A stretch of 64,000 nucleotides of DNA, taken from contig NZ_LQXS01000004.1 of NCBI RefSeq assembly GCF_001586775.1, positions 247,494-311,493 of the forward strand, written 5' to 3'. Position 1 is the first letter of the stretch, and each line of letters begins with the position of its first letter. Under the pieces are notes generated by a model. That model was given only the letters and a program-made list of their open reading frames with translations, made no database searches and was not told the DNA's origin. Source of the DNA: Sphingobacterium populi. Its GTDB lineage: Bacteria > Bacteroidota > Bacteroidia > Sphingobacteriales > Sphingobacteriaceae. The position numbers and the translations under genes are program-made. Of this stretch, positions 1 to 8,209 are shown in pieces.

Positions 1-1
1 T

Positions 2-1048
2 AATGTGCGCTCGGACAACAATATGCAGTTTGAACATCGTGTAGATGGCGTATGGCAGGAATACGCCGGCCGTCCGAATCACTTTATTTATACCGAACAA
101 GTTGCTGCAGCCTACGCAGATTATAGCAGAGAGATCAACAAATGGTCGATCAAAGCTGGTCTTAGAGGTGAATTGACCATGTCTAATGGTGAATCTCGCA
201 CCATGGAAAGCAATGTGAAGCGTCGTTATTTTGACCTTTTTCCATCTGCCAGTGTTACACGCACGCTAAACGAGAATAATATTATCTCTCTAAGCTATGC
301 GAAGAAGATCTCTAGACCAAACTACCGATTCCTTAATCCGTTCGAATACTTTATAGATCGTTTCACCTTCATGCGAGGTAACCCTTACTTGCAGCCGCAA
401 TATACGCATGGCTTCTCCTTGAACTATACGTGGATGAAAATGTTTAATTTCACCTTGGGTAGTGATATTACCAACGATGCCATTACCGAAAGTATGGGGC
501 AGGATGAAGAAACGAAACAATCTTGGGTAATCCGAGAGAATCTTGGCCGCCAGGTAAATAGCTACTTGAATATCAATACGCCATATAAGGTGGGCAATTT
601 TTGGAGCATCAATAACAATATGACGTTGGTACACATGTATTTCAAAGGGCCTATTGCCGGATCATTTGTAGATCAAGGTGGTTTTATGTTTCAGCTAAAT
701 AATATGAACAATTTTAAGATCAATAAGTCGTTATCGGCAGAAACATCATTGGCCTATACATCTCCATTTGTGTACAATATCTACAAAATTCATAGTCGTT
801 GGAATTTGGATGTAGGCGTCAACTATACCTTCAAAGATCCTCGCAGCACGCTTAAGCTGGCTGCCACAGATATTTTTCGTACCAGCAGAAATAATATTAG
901 CACTAACTTTGGCGCCTTCCTTGCCGATATCCGCCAATATAATGATACGCAGACGGTACGTTTAACGTACACATTCCGCTTCGGAAATCTGAAACAGAAT
1001 ATCCGCAAATCGGATGGAGGAAACGACGAAAGAGATCGCGCACAATAG
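2..1048 (+). CDS. Outer-membrane beta-barrel family protein, C-terminal part (cut by window edge)
   Basis: The frame is open to the left edge, so only about the last 348 codons are present; the GTG at position 5 is not the true start. The product is rich in alternating aromatic and polar residues with repeated beta-strand patterns. Segments such as RPNYRFLNPF (about residue 104) and MRGNPYLQPQ are typical of the C-terminal barrel of the Bacteroidota outer-membrane family OMP_b-brl_3, whose full proteins are roughly 800-930 residues with an N-terminal carboxypeptidase-regulatory-like domain and plug. The barrel ends at the aromatic strand YTFRFG, followed by a short charged tail. Family knowledge places it in the outer membrane; the substrate is unknown. 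A hairpin terminator follows. Confidence 0.8.
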   Translation, partial: NVRSDNNMQFEHRVDGVWQEYAGRPNHFIYTEQVAAAYADYSREINKWSIKAGLRGELTMSNGESRTMESNVKRRYFDLFPSASVTRTLNENNIISLSYAKKISRPNYRFLNPFEYFIDRFTFMRGNPYLQPQYTHGFSLNYTWMKMFNFTLGSDITNDAITESMGQDEETKQSWVIRENLGRQVNSYLNINTPYKVGNFWSINNNMTLVHMYFKGPIAGSFVDQGGFMFQLNNMNNFKINKSLSAETSLAYTSPFVYNIYKIHSRWNLDVGVNYTFKDPRSTLKLAATDIFRTSRNNISTNFGAFLADIRQYNDTQTVRLTYTFRFGNLKQNIRKSDGGNDERDRAQ

Positions 1049-1076
1049 GCATAATGTATCTTATAAACAATAGAAA

Positions 1077-1113
1077 TCCTCCCTCTTCATAAAGGAGGAC
1101 TTCTTTGTTTTTG
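1077..1113 (+). terminator. Rho-independent terminator of the outer-membrane barrel gene
   Basis: A perfect 6-bp stem TCCTCC (1077-1082) / GGAGGA (1094-1099) with an 11-nt loop is followed by a T-rich stretch TTCTTTGTTTTT. It lies about 30 bp downstream of the barrel-protein stop codon. Confidence 0.65.
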
Positions 1114-1139
1114 AGGCTTTCCAAAAAGATCTATATTTG
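1110..1139 (+). promoter_or_regulatory. Candidate Bacteroidota promoter of the LOG-family gene
   Basis: TTTG at 1110-1113 and TATATTTG at 1132-1139 are 18 bp apart and match the Bacteroidota consensus TTTG / TAnnTTTG. The -7 element ends only 5 bp before the ATG at 1144, implying a nearly leaderless transcript, so the assignment is tentative. Confidence 0.35.
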
Positions 1140-1143
1140 AGTT

Positions 1144-1731
1144 ATGAAGATAACAAGTGTTGCGGTTTTTTGTGCATCTAGTCCTGGTTTTGATGCGGTG
1201 TGGGCGGAGAGTGCGCGTCAGGTTGGCGCGTATTTGGCGAAAGAAAATATAACTCTAGTATACGGTGGTGGTAAAGTTGGGCTTATGGGTGCCGTTGCCG
1301 ATGCTGCATTGGCTGCGAAGGGTAAAGTGATTGGCGTAATTCCCGAGTTTCTCGACGCCAAAGAGATTAGCCATCACGGTGTTACAGAGCTTATCGTGGT
1401 CGAGACCATGTATGAGCGTAAGATGAAGATGAGCACACTGTGTGATGGCGTCATCGCTTTGCCGGGCGGATTTGGCACCTTAGAAGAGCTTTTCGAAATG
1501 ATTACTTGGGCACAGCTTGGTTTGCACAGTAAGCCGGTCGCTATACTGAATGTAAATGGCTTTTACGATCATCTGATCACATTTATCGAGCAAATGGTTA
1601 TAGCAGGATTGCTAAAGCCAGAGAATCGAGAAATGTTGCTCGTGTCGGATAATATTGCTGATCTGCTGCACAAAATGCAACACTACGAAGCACCTAACGT
1701 ACCAAAATGGTTAGAAAAAGATGATATTTAA
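1144..1731 (+). CDS. LOG-family protein (TIGR00730), cytokinin riboside 5'-monophosphate phosphoribohydrolase-like
   Basis: A 195-residue Rossmann-fold protein. The nucleotide-binding segment GGGKVGLMG is near residue 41 and the family signature PGGFGTLEELFE near residue 107; the latter supplies the conserved glycines, Thr and Glu of the LOG active site. LOG enzymes hydrolyse nucleoside 5'-monophosphates such as AMP or cytokinin riboside monophosphates to base plus ribose 5-phosphate in the cytoplasm; bacterial substrates are often undefined. Length is typical. The gene converges on the symporter gene with only 15 bp between stop codons. Family assignment is firm, physiological role is not. 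Confidence 0.88.
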   Translation: MKITSVAVFCASSPGFDAVWAESARQVGAYLAKENITLVYGGGKVGLMGAVADAALAAKGKVIGVIPEFLDAKEISHHGVTELIVVETMYERKMKMSTLCDGVIALPGGFGTLEELFEMITWAQLGLHSKPVAILNVNGFYDHLITFIEQMVIAGLLKPENREMLLVSDNIADLLHKMQHYEAPNVPKWLEKDDI

Positions 1732-1746
1732 AGAAGGGTATATCAG

Positions 1747-3446
1747 CTACTGCGCGACATTTTTGTGTGCCGGTAAGAAGAGTTGGGTGATGTAGCCAAA
1801 TAAAATCACACCGATACAGCCAATTAAATTGAGCCATAGAAATGCGATGATATCTTGTCTCCAAATAACAATCACTAGTACTTCTGTAAGTAGAGCCGCG
1901 ATGAAGACCGCTTTTCCGCCAATATTTTTGAGGTAAAAGGCCACTAGAAAGATGCCTAAAATCGTGCCGTAGAATAGCGAGCCGAGGATGTTTACCGCTT
2001 CGAGGAGATTACCCACTCGATTGGCGTATAGGGCAATAATCACCGTGAAAATTCCCCAAAATAGCGTCGTGAATCTAGATATACGCAGATAGGTTTTATC
2101 ATCGCCTGTTTTGCGGACAAATCGCTTGATGATATCGATTACCGTAGTTGAGGACAGAGAGTTAATGGCACTTGCCGTAGCGCCCATCGAAGCTAAAAAG
2201 ATAATGGCAATCAGCAATCCAACAAGGCCTTTTGGAAATACGTCGCTGACGAAAGATAAGAATACGTAGTTATTGTCATTGGTGTCTGCTGCGGCATCAT
2301 TTTGCTGTAGCAAATCGATCATTTGTGCGCGAAGCGAATCGGTCGATTGATTGTGTATAGCCAGCGCTGCAGTAAAGTCTTCTTCCGCCCTCATATCACC
2401 CGCTTTCATCGCTTTTACTAGTCCTTCTACATCAGCAGCCTTAGCGGCTTTTGTTTGCTCGTGTTGTGTGATCAAGGATTGGTATTCCGCAGAATAGCTA
2501 CTGTTCTCCAGTTTCTTGGCTTCAGCCTGGTTGAAGAATAAAGGCGGCGTGTTATACTGATAATAGGCAAATACCAAAACGCCAATCAACAGAATACAGA
2601 ATTGCATCGGTATTTTCAAAACGCCATTCATTAGCAGCCCCATGCGGCTTTCGCGGATCGAAGATCCAGTCAGATAACGGCCGACCTGACTTTGATCTGT
2701 ACCAAAATAAGAGAGTTGCAAGAAGAATCCCCCAATCAATCCGGTCCATACGGTGTATTGGTTGTCGAGATCAAAGCTGAAGTCGATCGCATTCGTTTTG
2801 CCAGATTTGCCGGCAATATGCAGTGCCTCGGCAAAGCCAATTTCTTCTGGCAAGAAATGCACCACCAAAACTCCTGCAAGTAGCAAACCACCAAAAATAA
2901 TGGACATTTGCAGTAGCTGCGTGTACGATACAGCTTTAGTGCCGCCGTATACGGTGTACGAGATCACCATAATACCGATACCCAATGTGGTTAGCGTAAG
3001 ATCAATCTCAAAAATGGTTGATAAGATTACTGCAGGAGCAAAGATTGTAATGCCCGTAGAAATGCCGCGCTGGACAAGAAATAACAACGCGGTAAGCACA
3101 CGTGTATTCACATCAAAGCGCTTCTCGAGAAATTCGTATGCGGTATAAACCTTGAGCCGGTGAAATATCGGAACAAACGTGACACACAGCACGATCATGG
3201 CCAGTGGTAAGCCAAAATAAAATTGTACAAAGCTCATGCCCGAGCTATACGCCAAGCCAGGAGCCGACAGAAATGTAATCGCGCTGGCCTGAGTGGCCAT
3301 TACCGAGAAACCTACATTGTACCACGCAATTCGCGATCGCCCAGCATGTAGCCGTCAATGTTCTGAACATTTCTACTTTTGTAGATTCCGTACGCTACAA
3401 TACCCAGCAACGTAAGAATGAGCACTATCCAATCGAGAGCACTCAT
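1747..3446 (-). pseudogene. Sodium:solute symporter (SSS family), frameshifted near its N-terminus
   Basis: The conserved body (517 codons from 3300 down to 1747) has about a dozen hydrophobic segments and the SSS pattern around ATQASAITFLSAPG, plus a large soluble insert of roughly 90 residues in the middle (about 2270-2550). The first transmembrane helix (MSALDWIVLILTLLG) lies upstream in another frame, starting with ATG at 3446. That frame runs to GYMLGDREL and then hits TAG, while the downstream frame resumes as WYNVGFSV. One base is missing in an arginine codon at about 3325. Repaired, the protein is about 566 residues, normal for the family. The ATG overlaps the stop of the 39-residue gene upstream. 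It may be a sequencing error or a true inactivation. Confidence 0.8.
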
Positions 3447-3562
3447 TCAAAATAGATGGTAAACCAGTACATCAATGCGATATTGATCATGAGCCAGATA
3501 CACACGAGCCAATAAAATCGACGCCAACTACCAATAAAGGAAGGTAGGCCCTTATCGATCAC
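3443..3562 (-). CDS. 39-residue single-span membrane microprotein, possible symporter small subunit
   Basis: A GTG-started frame sits exactly between two genes: its start overlaps the stop of the 63-residue gene (TAA at 3554-3552) and its TGA overlaps the ATG of the symporter (ATGA, 3446-3443). The product has a basic, tryptophan-rich juxtamembrane part (GSWRRFYWLV, about residues 11-20) and one hydrophobic helix to residue 38. Size, topology and coupling to an SSS gene recall the small subunits that accompany some SSS symporters (YjcH/DUF4212 type), but identity with those families was not tested. A TTG slightly upstream is an alternative start. The translational coupling on both sides is the main support. 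Confidence 0.55.
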   Translation of the reverse strand: MIDKGLPSFIGSWRRFYWLVCIWLMINIALMYWFTIYFE

Positions 3563-3743
3563 TAGGTTTGTGCGGGATGACAAATTTGACAAAGATGCTC
3601 GCAAAGATCAATCCACCGATCGCACCTGTAACCAGGCTCAAAGGAGCTCCAGACGATGCAAAAGCAATAATAGCGCCCATAACGGCACCGATTAAGTAAA
3701 GAGAATTGTGCAAGGTTGTTTTTTCGTTTTTCGTATTTTCCAT
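3552..3743 (-). CDS. Small two-helix membrane protein, 63 residues
   Basis: Begins with ATG at 3743 (MENTKNEKTTLHNSL). Two hydrophobic, glycine- and alanine-rich segments, about residues 15-31 and 35-56, are followed by a basic tail. In the raw reading it looks fused to the upstream PIG-L protein, but this is an artefact of the frameshift near 3840: the conserved PIG-L C-terminus ends at 3770 in the neighbouring frame, 26 bp before this start. It lies in an apparent operon PIG-L > this gene > 39-residue microprotein > symporter. I do not recognise the family and infer only an inner-membrane location. Confidence 0.65.
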   Translation of the reverse strand: MENTKNEKTTLHNSLYLIGAVMGAIIAFASSGAPLSLVTGAIGGLIFASIFVKFVIPHKPSDR

Positions 3744-3769
3744 GTTGATATTGTACGTTGTATAGCGAG

Positions 3770-6221
3770 TTATTCTTCTTCTTTCGCCAGTAAATTTACA
3801 AATAATCTGTAAGCTCCCGGAACTCCGGCAGGCAATTGCATAAAATGCCAGAGATGTGTATACAAATTTACCTTTTCCATGTCGAGCGATCAGTAATGAG
3901 CCATCGTGTGCCGCTTCGTTTTTGTCGTGCATAGATAGCGGTTTGCGATACATATCTTCACTACCTTCTACGAAATACAAGCCACGCTCTTGCACCCAAT
4001 TCGCAAAATCCATGTCACTAATTTTGTTGGGTTTTTGCAAGGAAGGGTCGTCGGGTAAGAGGAATTTCACCGTGGCATCTTCTTCCGTGACGCGTGTGCG
4101 TGTAACTGCGATAGGAAATGGGCCGATATCCGCTCCGACTACGCCGCCACTAACTTGATATTGTATCAACACCGTTCCGCCTGCCTCTGCATAGCGCAAT
4201 AGTGCCGGTGTGTATTGTGTGAGATCTCCATGCACATTATAAGCACGTATTCCCACAATCAATGCATCGTATTGCGCGGCACTTACCGTAGAAATTTCTG
4301 CCGGGCGAATGACATCGACAACTATGCCTACTGCTCTCAGGGATTCGGGAACACGATCGCCAGCGCCAGTTACATACGCTACGCGTTTCACCGGGACATT
4401 CAAATCTACTTTTTCGGCTTTGATTGTTAGTTTAGGAAACCAAGCTTGCGAAGGAATATGATTGTATTCGATCAGTCGATACTGGCGTATCGTATCTTTT
4501 CCTACCGCAAAGCTAATTTCTTTTGCCCTCGCATCGGAAGGACTTGCGGATCTTCCGCTAGCAGCTATTACATCAAAGGATTGCGTGACCGATCTGGCCT
4601 TGCCAAATTCTAATACAGTTGTAGATGGCGATATTTGAAAGCCCGGAGGTGCGTTGGCCGTGATCTTCGTATGATCGTCACCACCATTTCTTGTAAAGGT
4701 GACTTGTATTTTCTGCGGTTGCGCTGTATCGGTCAATAGTATCGCGCTCTGCGCTGCCGATGCCGTTATCTTGGGAAGGATATGCAGCGGATTGTGGATT
4801 TCGCCACGAACAGGATCAACAAAACGATGTCTGATCGGCTGCTGGATCGTGATAGGCAGTCCGTCAATCGTAATCACGATCTCCGTTTGTGGGCGATCGC
4901 TACTTTCGGCTGCACCGAAATCGGCCTCTTCCACATCAAATTTGCCTAGCGTGTAAGGTTTACGTAGCCAGTAAGGTTGCGTAATAGCCGACGGTGTAAT
5001 TTGATACTGATGGCGAAAGGCAACGTTATTTTTTAGCGCTTGGCGAATGGATTGCGTGCCAATACGCTCTATGCTGGCAGTGACATTTGGGTTTCGCACA
5101 ATAATTTCTTGAAATACGTCTACAAATTCGCCTACGATACCGACTGGTTTTACGGTATAATTATCGAAATGAAAGCCAGCACATGCCAAGATTAGTTCTT
5201 CAATTTCTTGCGTTTTTGTGGTGCGCCAGTGCTTGTCTGCTATTTTTTGCACGCTTTTGTGCACGGCAATCAATGCAGGCAGCGATGCCTGTGGTGCGTT
5301 GATATCAAAGTGCTTGTTTAAATCGGCAATCTGCTGCCCGATCGACCCAGCATTCGCCACACGCGACCAATCTGTGGTTACGCCTTCCATTAATGTTTCC
5401 TTTGCTTGGGCTCCAGCTACATGTTCGAAATACTCCACGCTCTGGCCGCGCGTGGATGCCGAGCCAAAGCCTTGGCTTTTGTGCTGCGAGCGGCTGCGGG
5501 CAGAGATCTCGCCGTACGAAGCGCCCAGTAACGGATTGAATTCGCCGGTTTGAACTTTTAATTGATCTTCAGAAGTGTTGTTTTGTCCGCCAAAGTTAGC
5601 TGTATTCCACAGTAGGCGTTTGGCTTGCCACACTTCCAACGCTTCAAGCTGTTCTGGAAAACGAGTAGGATCTGCTGCCGCAATGAACGCTTCATGAGCA
5701 AGAATGGCAGATGCTTGATGGTGACCGTGACCGCCTCGAGGATCTGGCGGAAAACGCATGATGATGACATCTGGGCGAAGCTTGCGAATCAGCCATACAC
5801 TTTCGCGCAGCGTTTCCTCTTTATTCCAAAAATCAAATGTTTCCTCGTGCGTTTTAGAAAATCCAAAATCATAAGCAGAGCTAAAATATTGGTTCCCGCC
5901 ATCAATACGGCGAGCGGCCAACAGCTCCTGTGTACGAATCAGACCGAGCTCGATACCCATTTCTGTCCCGATCAAGTTTTGGCCGCCATCTCCTCTGGTT
6001 AAGGATAGATAAGCCGTTTGGTATTTCTTTTCGTTGGCTAGCCAAGCGATTAGTTTGGTGTTTTCATCGTCGGGATGTGCCGCAAAATAGAGCACCGAGC
6101 CTAACACATTTAGTTTCTCTAATCCTGATTTGATCTGAGCCGTATTTTTTGGTGTAATAGTCTGGCTGAAAATAGTGCCACATATTATGAACAGTAGAAA
6201 GGCAAGAAACGTGCGCAGCAT
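3770..6221 (-). pseudogene. PIG-L family deacetylase, large periplasmic form, frameshifted near the C-terminus
   Basis: The start at 6221 (MLRTFLAFLLFIICG) gives a clean signal peptide ending near IFSQ; an in-frame ATG at 6239 would abut the 32-bp palindrome. The N-terminal PIG-L domain shows AHPDDE (about residue 48) and a downstream HGHHQASA zinc-ligand segment, the hallmarks of metal-dependent GlcNAc-type N-deacetylases. A further 500 residues form beta-rich domains and a glutamine-amidotransferase/ThuA-like region. About 20 codons before the end, at 3839-3841, the frame shifts (one extra or two missing bases). The conserved ending QLPAGVPGAYRLF...KEEE continues in the next frame to TAA at 3770. 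The open frame otherwise runs on into the next gene. Exported deacetylation of a sugar conjugate imported by the following symporter is an inference. Confidence 0.8.
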
Positions 6222-6240
6222 GAATAAGTGTATTAACAAT

Positions 6241-6272
6241 AAAAGGAATCAAATAGCTATTTGATTCCTTTT
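6241..6272 (-). terminator. 32-bp perfect palindrome upstream of the PIG-L gene
   Basis: Positions 6241-6256 (starting AAAAGGAATC) are the exact reverse complement of 6257-6272, with no loop spacer. Read on the minus strand it is followed by TATTGTTAA, so it may terminate or attenuate transcription entering from the peroxiredoxin operon 194 bp away. It could equally be a dyad operator. Confidence 0.45.
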
Positions 6273-6418
6273 ACCAACAATTAAAAATCCTTTTAAAACC
6301 CTTGATACTAAACCTGATACTTCTTGCATAATAGAATGAAAGCGGGATCAGGCATTAATTTCATTTCTATAAAAGTAGGATATTATGTGTTATTTATACG
6401 CAAATACTGCGAAAAAAC

Positions 6419-6460
6419 TTTTCCACAAAAAATTAGTTATGCACAGTTATTTGTGGAAAA
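6419..6460. other. Cluster of DnaA-box-like 9-mers within a hairpin (terminator or replication-origin candidate)
   Basis: TTTTCCACA (6419-6427), TTATGCACA (6437-6445) and TTTTCCACA on the other strand (6452-6460) lie within 42 bp. The second fits the DnaA consensus TTATNCACA exactly and the others differ by one base. A weaker copy TTATACGCA is at 6394-6402 in an AT-rich stretch. The outer two form 10-bp inverted arms which, on the minus strand, are followed by GTTTTTT. The structure therefore also looks like the terminator of the operon ending at 6466. The sequence alone does not decide. Confidence 0.45.
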
Positions 6461-6465
6461 CTGGA

Positions 6466-6723
6466 CTAACGATCTATTGAACCCATCACACGCTGCATGA
6501 ATGAATTGATCGCGTCTTTAGGAGCTTGACCTTCTTTGATCAATTTATTTACTTCTACTGCGCCATACATATTGGAGATCAACTCACCAATAACATCTAA
6601 TTCTTCGTCTTTCAGCGTAGATACCTCTGTCAGTGATTCCAACGTTTCGATGGTCTCCAAGACGAAATCTACATCATTCTCGGCGATGAAATTGGTCAGG
6701 TGCTTAATTACTGGTAACTTCAT
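6466..6723 (-). CDS. DUF6952 family protein
   Basis: An 85-residue acidic, helical protein without signal peptide or membrane segment. It is the third gene of a peroxiredoxin > thioredoxin > this gene operon, an order I associate with Bacteroidota, where the third member is annotated DUF6952. Its start overlaps the end of the thioredoxin gene by 20 bp, implying translational coupling. Function is unknown; the context suggests an accessory role in thiol-dependent peroxide defence, which is inference. The gene ends 6 bp before the DnaA-box-like hairpin. Confidence 0.75.
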   Translation of the reverse strand: MKLPVIKHLTNFIAENDVDFVLETIETLESLTEVSTLKDEELDVIGELISNMYGAVEVNKLIKEGQAPKDAINSFMQRVMGSIDR

Positions 6724-7018
6724 GTAATAAATCTACTAGGCCATCAATCTTGTTTGTTTGTACTTGATTTACCAACTTACCATCGCTAAAAGCAGCAAAA
6801 GTCGGCAGGTTGTCTACATTAGCCAGTTTTCTTGACTCCGGAAACTTTTCTGCATCAACGATCACAAATGCCACATTTTCATTCTCACCAGATAGTTTTT
6901 TGAACTTTGGTTTCATGATGCGGCAATTGCCACACCAAGAGGCAGAGAATTGAACCAAGACGGTATCATGGTTGTTTACGATCTCCTGCAGGTTATCTGT
7001 ATCTAATTCTTGTAACAT
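6704..7018 (-). CDS. Thioredoxin family protein
   Basis: A 104-residue single thioredoxin domain with active site WCGNC inside FSASWCGNCRIMKPKF and the cis-Pro segment VDNLPTFAAF. The start at 7018 (MLQELDTDNL) is preferred: the open frame extends 16 codons upstream, but those residues are not thioredoxin-like. The central Asn in CGNC departs from the classical CGPC and should alter redox potential. Cytoplasmic. Directly downstream of a 2-Cys peroxiredoxin, it is the probable reductant of that enzyme, an inference from the operon. Its 3' end overlaps the DUF6952 gene. Confidence 0.88.
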   Translation of the reverse strand: MLQELDTDNLQEIVNNHDTVLVQFSASWCGNCRIMKPKFKKLSGENENVAFVIVDAEKFPESRKLANVDNLPTFAAFSDGKLVNQVQTNKIDGLVDLLHEVTSN

Positions 7019-7132
7019 ACTTTTATCACTTAATGGTGTACAATAAGGGCCAACTAAAAATGTCACTGTTGCAGAAACGCTTTCTAGTCAGCCCGAAAAA
7101 TCTACTCAAAGGCCGAATGCGGGCTTTGTTAT

Positions 7133-7765
7133 TTAGTTACTTGCTAGGTAAGAAGCAACGCCATCGCGAGTCGCGCTCATGGCTTCTTTTCCTTCTTCCC
7201 AGTTTGCCGGGCATACTTCACCGTGTTTTTGTACGTGTGTGTATGCATCAATTAGGCGGATGTATTCTTTCACGTTACGACCTAAAGGCATATCATTTAC
7301 TGACTCGTGGAATACTTTACCAGTCTCGTCGATCAGATAAGTTGCACGGTAGGTTACAGCAGATCCTTCAACTAAGGTGCCGTATTCTGGGTGCTCCACT
7401 TCTTTCATCTCTAAGATGCCTAATACGCTTGATAAGTTGCGGTTAGTATCTGCAATGATTGGATACTCCACACCTTCGATGCCGCCATTGTCTTTTGCAG
7501 TATTCAACCAAGCGAAGTGCACCTCGTTGGAGTCGCAAGATGCGCCAATCACGATGGTATTACGTTTTTCTAACTCGGCAACCTCCGCTTGAAAAGCATG
7601 CAATTCAGTAGGGCATACGAAAGTGAAATCTTTTGGATACCAGAATAAAAGAATTTTTTTGTTCTCTTGCTGTGCTTTTTCAAAAATATTCAAAGAGATA
7701 TAATCTCCCATGTAATCGATTGCGTCTACGGTAATGTTAGGGAAGTTTTTGCCTGTAAAGCTCAT
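7133..7765 (-). CDS. 2-Cys peroxiredoxin (AhpC/Prx1 type)
   Basis: 210 residues. The peroxidatic cysteine lies in FTFVCPTELHAF (about residue 50) and the resolving cysteine in HGEVCPANWEEG near the C-terminus, so this is a typical 2-Cys peroxiredoxin reducing hydrogen peroxide and organic hydroperoxides in the cytoplasm. Length and the sequence LYPxDFTFVCPTE-like (here FWYPKDFTFVC) agree with the AhpC group. It heads the operon with thioredoxin 114 bp downstream; a mismatched GC-rich hairpin near 7110-7130 between the two might reduce read-through. A TACTTTTG promoter element precedes it. Confidence 0.92.
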   Translation of the reverse strand: MSFTGKNFPNITVDAIDYMGDYISLNIFEKAQQENKKILLFWYPKDFTFVCPTELHAFQAEVAELEKRNTIVIGASCDSNEVHFAWLNTAKDNGGIEGVEYPIIADTNRNLSSVLGILEMKEVEHPEYGTLVEGSAVTYRATYLIDETGKVFHESVNDMPLGRNVKEYIRLIDAYTHVQKHGEVCPANWEEGKEAMSATRDGVASYLASN

Positions 7766-7803
7766 AGTTAAAATATTAATTTTTTCGTTTTAATTTCGAT
7801 GTA

Positions 7804-7811
7804 CAAAAGTA
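7804..7811 (-). promoter_or_regulatory. -7 promoter element of the peroxiredoxin operon
   Basis: On the minus strand the octamer TACTTTTG matches TAnnTTTG and lies 38 bp upstream of the peroxiredoxin ATG, leaving a plausible leader of about 30 nt. A good TTTG -33 box at the right distance was not found. Confidence 0.45.
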
Positions 7812-7929
7812 GGCATAAATCGGAGTCTTTCACCATCGAAATTATCAATAACATATCAACATAATCTATAATTAGCAAACAATAGCATTGAATGCAGTGA
7901 TATCGTGAGTTAAAATAACTTATTGACGG

Positions 7930-7966
7930 TTTGACTTGCTTATAGGCTTAATTTTTCAAATCTTTG
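7930..7966 (+). promoter_or_regulatory. Weak candidate promoter of tRNA-Arg
   Basis: AATCTTTG at 7959-7966 fits TAnnTTTG at seven of eight positions and ends 11 bp before the tRNA. A TTTG at 7930-7933 is 25 bp upstream, somewhat far; a closer TTG at about 7936 is an alternative. Confidence 0.35.
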
Positions 7967-7977
7967 TAATGCCTACT

Positions 7978-8049
7978 GGCCCCGTAGTTCAACGGATAGA
8001 ATAGGTGTTTCCTAAACATTAGATAGCAGTTCGATTCTGCTCGGGGCTA
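7978..8049 (+). tRNA. tRNA-Arg(CCU)
   Basis: A 72-nt cloverleaf: acceptor GGCCCCG / CGGGGCT (first pair G-U), D arm GTTC/GAAT, anticodon arm GGTGT-TTCCTAA-ACATT with anticodon CCT, T arm AGCAG-TTCGATT-CTGCT, discriminator A. CCA is not encoded. The 3' part (from 8034) is duplicated at 18906-18931, so this gene is the attachment site of the integrative element that follows. The gene itself remains complete. Confidence 0.93.
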
Positions 8050-8059
8050 CAAATTTTTC
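8034..8059 (+). repeat. attL: left copy of the 26-bp direct repeat
   Basis: Runs from the T-arm of tRNA-Arg through its 3' end (core CTCGGGGCTAC) into AAATTTTTC. It is identical over 26 bp to 18906-18931; the bases on either side (8033 versus 18905, 8060 versus 18932) differ. Confidence 0.88.
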
Positions 8060-8103
8060 GAAGAATCGCGATTTACTTCGGTTTGAGCGCGATCTCGAAA
8101 AGA

Positions 8104-8126
8104 TCTCATACAAATTCTCATACATC
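8104..8126 (+). repeat. Left-end integrase arm-type sites (two TCTCATACA copies)
   Basis: TCTCATACA occurs at 8104-8112 and 8116-8124, a 12-bp period, about 45-65 bp inside attL. The same motif recurs at the right end with the same 12-bp spacing and near the integrase gene. Binding by the integrase is inferred from this placement. Confidence 0.65.
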
Positions 8127-8209
8127 TTGTGGTTATAATTCGTAATAGGTTATAGGAGATAGAGAATTTAAAGCTTTTTCTCGTGATTTTAGATTGTTGA
8201 AATTCTTCT

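Noticed and set aside
3552..6239. 895-residue fusion of PIG-L deacetylase and a membrane tail
   Set aside because: The conserved PIG-L ending is in the neighbouring frame and the tail has its own ATG; frameshift artefact.
7033..7446. 137-codon plus-strand frame across the peroxiredoxin gene
   Set aside because: Antisense shadow of the peroxiredoxin and its leader; no family resemblance.
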